Of a stretch of DNA of 64,000 nucleotides, positions 59,856 through 64,000 are shown in pieces. The position numbers and the translations under genes were made by a program. The stretch comes from Mansonella perstans (taxonomy: Eukaryota > Nematoda > Chromadorea > Rhabditida > Onchocercidae), in NCBI GenBank assembly GCA_037074765.1, contig JBAMDO010000003.1:310001-374000 (forward strand), written 5' to 3'. The notes below the pieces were generated by a model that saw only the letters and a program-made list of their open reading frames with translations, was not told where the DNA came from and searched no databases. Each line of letters starts with the position of its first letter. Position 1 is the first letter of the stretch.

Positions 59856-60458
59856 TAGTTTTTCATATAATTTCATACCATATGAAACATATGAAGACGA
59901 ATGCATTTATATATTTTAGGTAATAATAAATGTACTTTGTAAACTGTTTGTTTTGATATTAAGAAAATGTAAATGATTGTTCAAAGTTCGCATTGTTAGT
60001 TTGATAAGGAAGCAATGATAAGACTGTAAAAAAGCATTGCTGCATTTTTCTTTTTTTTTTTTTTTTTCAATAAAAATGAAAGGAAGAGAAGAAATAAAAG
60101 TTTAGGAAAAAAGTATTTCTTTTTTAATGAAAAGAGACGAAGAAGAATAATTAGAAATAAGTATGAGAAATATGATAGGAGGAAGAAAGTTTATGTATAA
60201 TACATGTATCACTGAATGATATGTGATTTTGAACTTTAAAATTTTGAACTATTTTTGATTGATTTCATTAAACATTATCATTCTGTACCATGTTTTGATT
60301 TATCCTCATGCTTTTTTTTTTCATTTTTTCTAATTTATCATTTAATTTTTAGGGCAGATTTTTTTTGGGTATCAACTGACACTGTGTCAATTGTTTCATC
60401 GTCCAAATTTGCGTCATTGTGATAACAAATAAACAAACGGAAGAAAATTTATCAAGAA

Positions 60459-63400
60459 ATGGCACATGATGGATTTGGAATGCATCGGAATAGTTCCGGT
60501 TAGTTAGATGAAGAAAGAATAAATGTTGATTTTATTGATATTATTATATGAAAACATTAAATGAATCATTTCATTTATAGGTATAGAACTGAAGATAATT
60601 ATAGATTATGGAGATTTTTTGCAAAAATAGCATACCAATTTTCGAAATTCTTTGCTAAAACAAAATTTCATGAAATTTAACTATGGAATATTTGAGTGGT
60701 GATATTTAAGACTATCATAATTATACATACAAATGGTTTAAGTTTTATTCACGAGGAATGATTTCAGTTGTATAATTTTATGTTTAAATGTTTTCAGAAT
60801 TATTTCGTAATCAGCGATTTCTCTTTACTTCGGAATCAGTAAGTGAAGGTCATCCGGATAAAATGTGTGATATGATATCGGATGCTGTTCTAGATGCTCA
60901 TCTTGCACAGGATCCGAATGCGAAAGTTGCTTGCGGTATCTGAACAACTATGAAACATATTGTTTTTTTTTTTTTTTTTTTTTTGTTTTGTCCCAAATAG
61001 CTTATTGAATATTACTTTAGTAAAATTGCATATCATTTAATCATTTATAACTAATTAATTTTTAATGTTAAGTAAGAGCTTAATTGTAAGTTTAATGTGA
61101 GTTTTTTTTTTTCCAAATGTTAACTTTAATGTTAAATTACGTAGCAAAGAGCAGAGTGTAAGTTATTTGCCACGAAAGCAAGCAATGGATTTGACATAAT
61201 TTTCCAAATGACATATTCATTTTTGCTTTATCCTTTGTTGATTAATTGTCATTTCAGATCAGTCTGACACCGATTACGCACATTAAGTTAATTTCCTCAA
61301 AACAGCTAAAACTAACGTCCGTTTAAAGTTGTTACTTTCTTACAGAAACGGTAGCCAAAACGGACATGTTGATGCTGTGTGGGGAAATTACATCTAATGC
61401 AAATGTTGATTACTATCAGATCGTTAGGGATACGGTGCAACAGATAGGATTCGACGATTCCTCCAAGGGTCTATTATTAGAAATTTGTTGGATTGCTGCT
61501 GTTTTAACAACAGCAGTATTCTGAATTACTGTCTCAGAAAATCTCGAAACCACTAAGATTACTTGCTTACGTCGAGGACAGCATTACATTTAGCAAGACT
61601 GATCTGAAGAAATGTTTTGCTCGTTTTTTTAAGCCATAGAACATATTGTTTTTATAGGTTTTGACTATAAAACATGTAATGTGATAATTGCATTAGAACA
61701 GCAAGCACCTGAGATAGCTGCTGGAGTACATCTGAATCGAAAAATGGAAGAAATTGGTGCCGGTGATCAGGTCCGTGTGCTTTTATTTTTTATTTCCTTT
61801 TAAAAATTTATTCCGTTCATCACTTTCGTTTCGATGTTGAATAGTATTTCTTGAAGTGCTCATTTAGAAGTTTATGAAAAGTGGCCCATCCTCGCACTTT
61901 CTGATAATCTTTTACAAAATTAGATTAGTTATTTTTTTGCTAAGATTATCACCGATTATGATGTACAGAATGAATAATCAGTTACATTTTCGTTAACATT
62001 TTAAAAAAATGGAATATTTTTTGTTTTAAAATAATTTCAAATTATTCATCCTATATCACCGATAACTTCTTTGCCAATTAATTAATCACATACAACCTTG
62101 CAGCATTTTTGGTTAATTTAAAAAGATTTATTGCGAAATAATTCAGATTTTATCTTCAATTCTGTGCACAATTCATTAATTTTTTCAGGGATTAATGTTT
62201 GGTTATGCGACGGATGAAACAGAGGAGCGTATGCCATTATCCTTGTTACTAGCTCATAAACTGCTAGCGCGGCTTCATGAGCTACGAAGAAATGGCATTC
62301 TTGAATGGGCTTTACCTGATTCGAAGTCACAAGTATTTTCTAAAACTATTTTTTATTATGAGGGATGAAGTAGAAATACAGGAATTAGCTAGAAAAAATT
62401 CTTGAACAATGTAACTCAAATTTATATTCATAATGACATGTTTGATGAGGTATTTTTCAGTGAAACAAATCATAGTATATTAGAGCAAGAGTTGTTTAGC
62501 AATGAATTTTAGAATTAAAAAATATAGGCGAATAGTTTTTTTGGTTCAACTTACTTAATTGTGATAATTAGCAAATTCTCGCTTAATTGATTAAGTGCAG
62601 GTATTAGTTTACACTGAGATCAAAGCAGTGCATATAATCATTTATACTTCTGATTTTTGACAAAAATTCATCTAAAAATGTTAGCACATTTCTTTCCCTC
62701 AATGGTTATTCCAGCAATAAGTAATAATCGTAATGAGCAATTTTATCTACAATTAAAACAAATTGTTTTTTTTTTTTTTTTTCTTTTTCACCAACTATTG
62801 CAATTCAGGTAACGGTGGAGTACAAATTTGAATATGGAGCGTGCATACCAGTTCGAGTTCATACAATTGTCATATCAGCACAACACAGAACTACAGCTAC
62901 ATTGGAAAAAATTCGGGCTGATCTTATGAAGCATGTGATAAATGTAAGGTTTTTTACTATTTAAGATGTGTGTTTATGTGTTTGTGAATGTATATATATA
63001 GGTATGCATGTACTTATGTATATATGTATGAATGTATGTAGATATGTACATACGTATATATGTATAATGTAGTATGCGTATATATATGTATATGCTCATA
63101 TCTTGTTTGAAGTTATCCAGATTTATGGATTAAATGAATTTATACATTAAATTAATGTTATTTTAGAGCAATTATTAAGTTTTAACTTTTTTTAAGGAAA
63201 TTTGGTGGTATTGTTAGAGCTAAAATTGTTGAATTGTAAAATTGTGCAGGTCCAACACATTCTATAATTATTTTTTTAAGTATTTTGTTTATTTGTTGAG
63301 TAGTTTTTCTTATGCAAGTTTACTGTGAATATTTGTTTAAATTTTGTAGGAAATAGTTCCGCAACATTTCATGGATGCAGCTACGAAGTTCTATTTGAAT

Positions 63401-64000
63401 CCATGTGGCAGCTTTACGGTCGGTGGACCACGAAGCGATGCTGGCCTAACTGGTCGTAAAATAATTGTAGACACGTATGGTGGTTGGGGTGCTCATGGCG
63501 GTGGCGCATTTTCTGGTAAAGATCCGACTAAGGTATAATATGCTTATTTTTGCAGTAACTTTTGGATTAATTATGAATAACATCTCGAAGATATGTATAA
63601 AGTTCTTTGGTTTGCAATAATTCACTCAAATCTATATTCAATATTTATATTGTCTATCCAAATGTTTAGGTGGATCGTTCTGCAGCTTATGGCGCTCGAT
63701 GGGTTGCCAAATCGCTTGTGGATGCTGGTATTTGTAAACGGTGCTTGATTCAGGTTATTGTTTATTTATCTTCTAATGCGAATGAACAAGCTATAGTGGA
63801 TGTGCTTTATTTAGTTTTCTGATGATCTGTTTTACAAGAGAGGTTGTTTTTCTATAGCATTTTAAATCGAAAATTGAATTTTTATTGTTTCTCTGTGATA
63901 ATCAGTAAAATACTATATATTTTTACAGGTGTCGTATGCTATCGGTATCGCTGAGCCGCTTTCAGTAACAGTTGTCGATTATGGAACGAGCAATTTAACA
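60459..64000 (+). CDS. sams: S-adenosylmethionine synthetase (partial, 3' end outside)
   Basis: Exons 60459-60498, 60798-60935, 61346-61468, 61658-61770, 62189-62332, 62809-62943, 63350-63532, 63670-63753, 63929->64000; 344 aa so far of roughly 390-400. All phases agree. The enzyme makes S-adenosylmethionine from methionine and ATP in the cytosol. Visible signatures: [20 protein letters not shown] (N-terminal, ATP site), [52 protein letters not shown], the glycine loop GGGAFSGKD and DPTKVDRSAAY. The usual GGPQGDAG reads GGPRSDAG here. Start: ATG after ATCAAGAA; the short first exon encodes [14 protein letters not shown]. Intron 6 carries a TATG-rich simple repeat. Confidence 0.96.
62985..63100. 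repeat. TATG/TATA-rich simple repeat in sams intron 6
   Basis: Imperfect alternation of TATATA, TATG and TGTATG units within the intron. Confidence 0.8.

Larger units (their letters stand above)
57357..60458. promoter_or_regulatory. Divergent region, BCD1 / SAM synthetase
   Basis: 3.1 kb head-to-head spacer. It holds a slightly GC-richer block at about 57650-57930 with a repeated CCCGGTATTTCCTTA-like motif, a minus-strand open frame at 58364-58179 with no partners, a duplicated hairpin at about 58711-58785 and the TCACGTGA minisatellite at 59640-59855. No gene is supported. Confidence 0.5.

Noticed and set aside
61490..61515. CTGCTGTT...AACAGCAG hairpin in sams intron 3
   Set aside because: Only 8 bp and within a short intron; too weak to call a structured RNA.

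Overview
This 64 kb window is nuclear DNA of an AT-rich nematode, most likely a spirurid and possibly filarial. The signs are very AT-rich introns and spacers, many small exons, TTTNCAG-like acceptors, and nematode-type gene content (a MIG-18-like secreted protein, a NUP358 homologue with no N-terminal TPR part in this model, and a probable spliced-leader acceptor 4 nt before a start codon). The species cannot be fixed from the sequence. Nearly every gene is split, so models were built by hand from ORF homology, GT/AG sites and intron phase. Most models close exactly in phase.

Layout: (1) 1-5837, minus: 5' part of a bark beetle/anakonda-type SRCR + beta-helix protein, running off the left edge. 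(2) 5.8-10.3 kb: repeat-rich spacer. (3) 10.3-17.3 kb, minus: complete 21-exon VPS39, divergent from (4) tubulin-binding cofactor A at 18.3-19.2 kb, plus. (5) 20.7-22.0 kb, minus: unrecognised 187-aa protein ending in a SUMO-interaction-like motif. (6) 25.5-33.8 kb, plus: 25-exon RanBP2/NUP358-like nucleoporin (npp-9 type). (7) 35.5-39.4 kb, plus: cytosolic C-terminal domain of an SLC12 cation-chloride cotransporter with no membrane domain in front of it. (8) 41.3-45.0 kb, plus: secreted MIG-18-like cysteine-rich protein. (9) 47.3-50.1 kb, minus: unrecognised protein with four perfect-length 20-residue S/TP repeats, directly downstream of (10) 50.1-52.3 kb, minus: unrecognised basic protein with a C-terminal membrane segment. 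(11) 53.9-57.4 kb, minus: BCD1/ZNHIT6 box C/D snoRNP assembly factor with an RGG tail. (12) 60.5-64.0 kb, plus: S-adenosylmethionine synthetase, running off the right edge.

Most genes are unrelated housekeeping functions (lysosomal tethering, tubulin folding, nuclear transport, snoRNP assembly, methyl-donor synthesis); I see no single pathway. The best leads are the membrane-less SLC12 gene, the tightly spaced pair 9/10 where the upstream stop codon coincides with a possible trans-splice acceptor, a TCACGTGA-bearing minisatellite upstream of SAM synthetase, and a GC-AG intron in VPS39. No rRNA, intact tRNA, CRISPR or clear intact transposon was seen.
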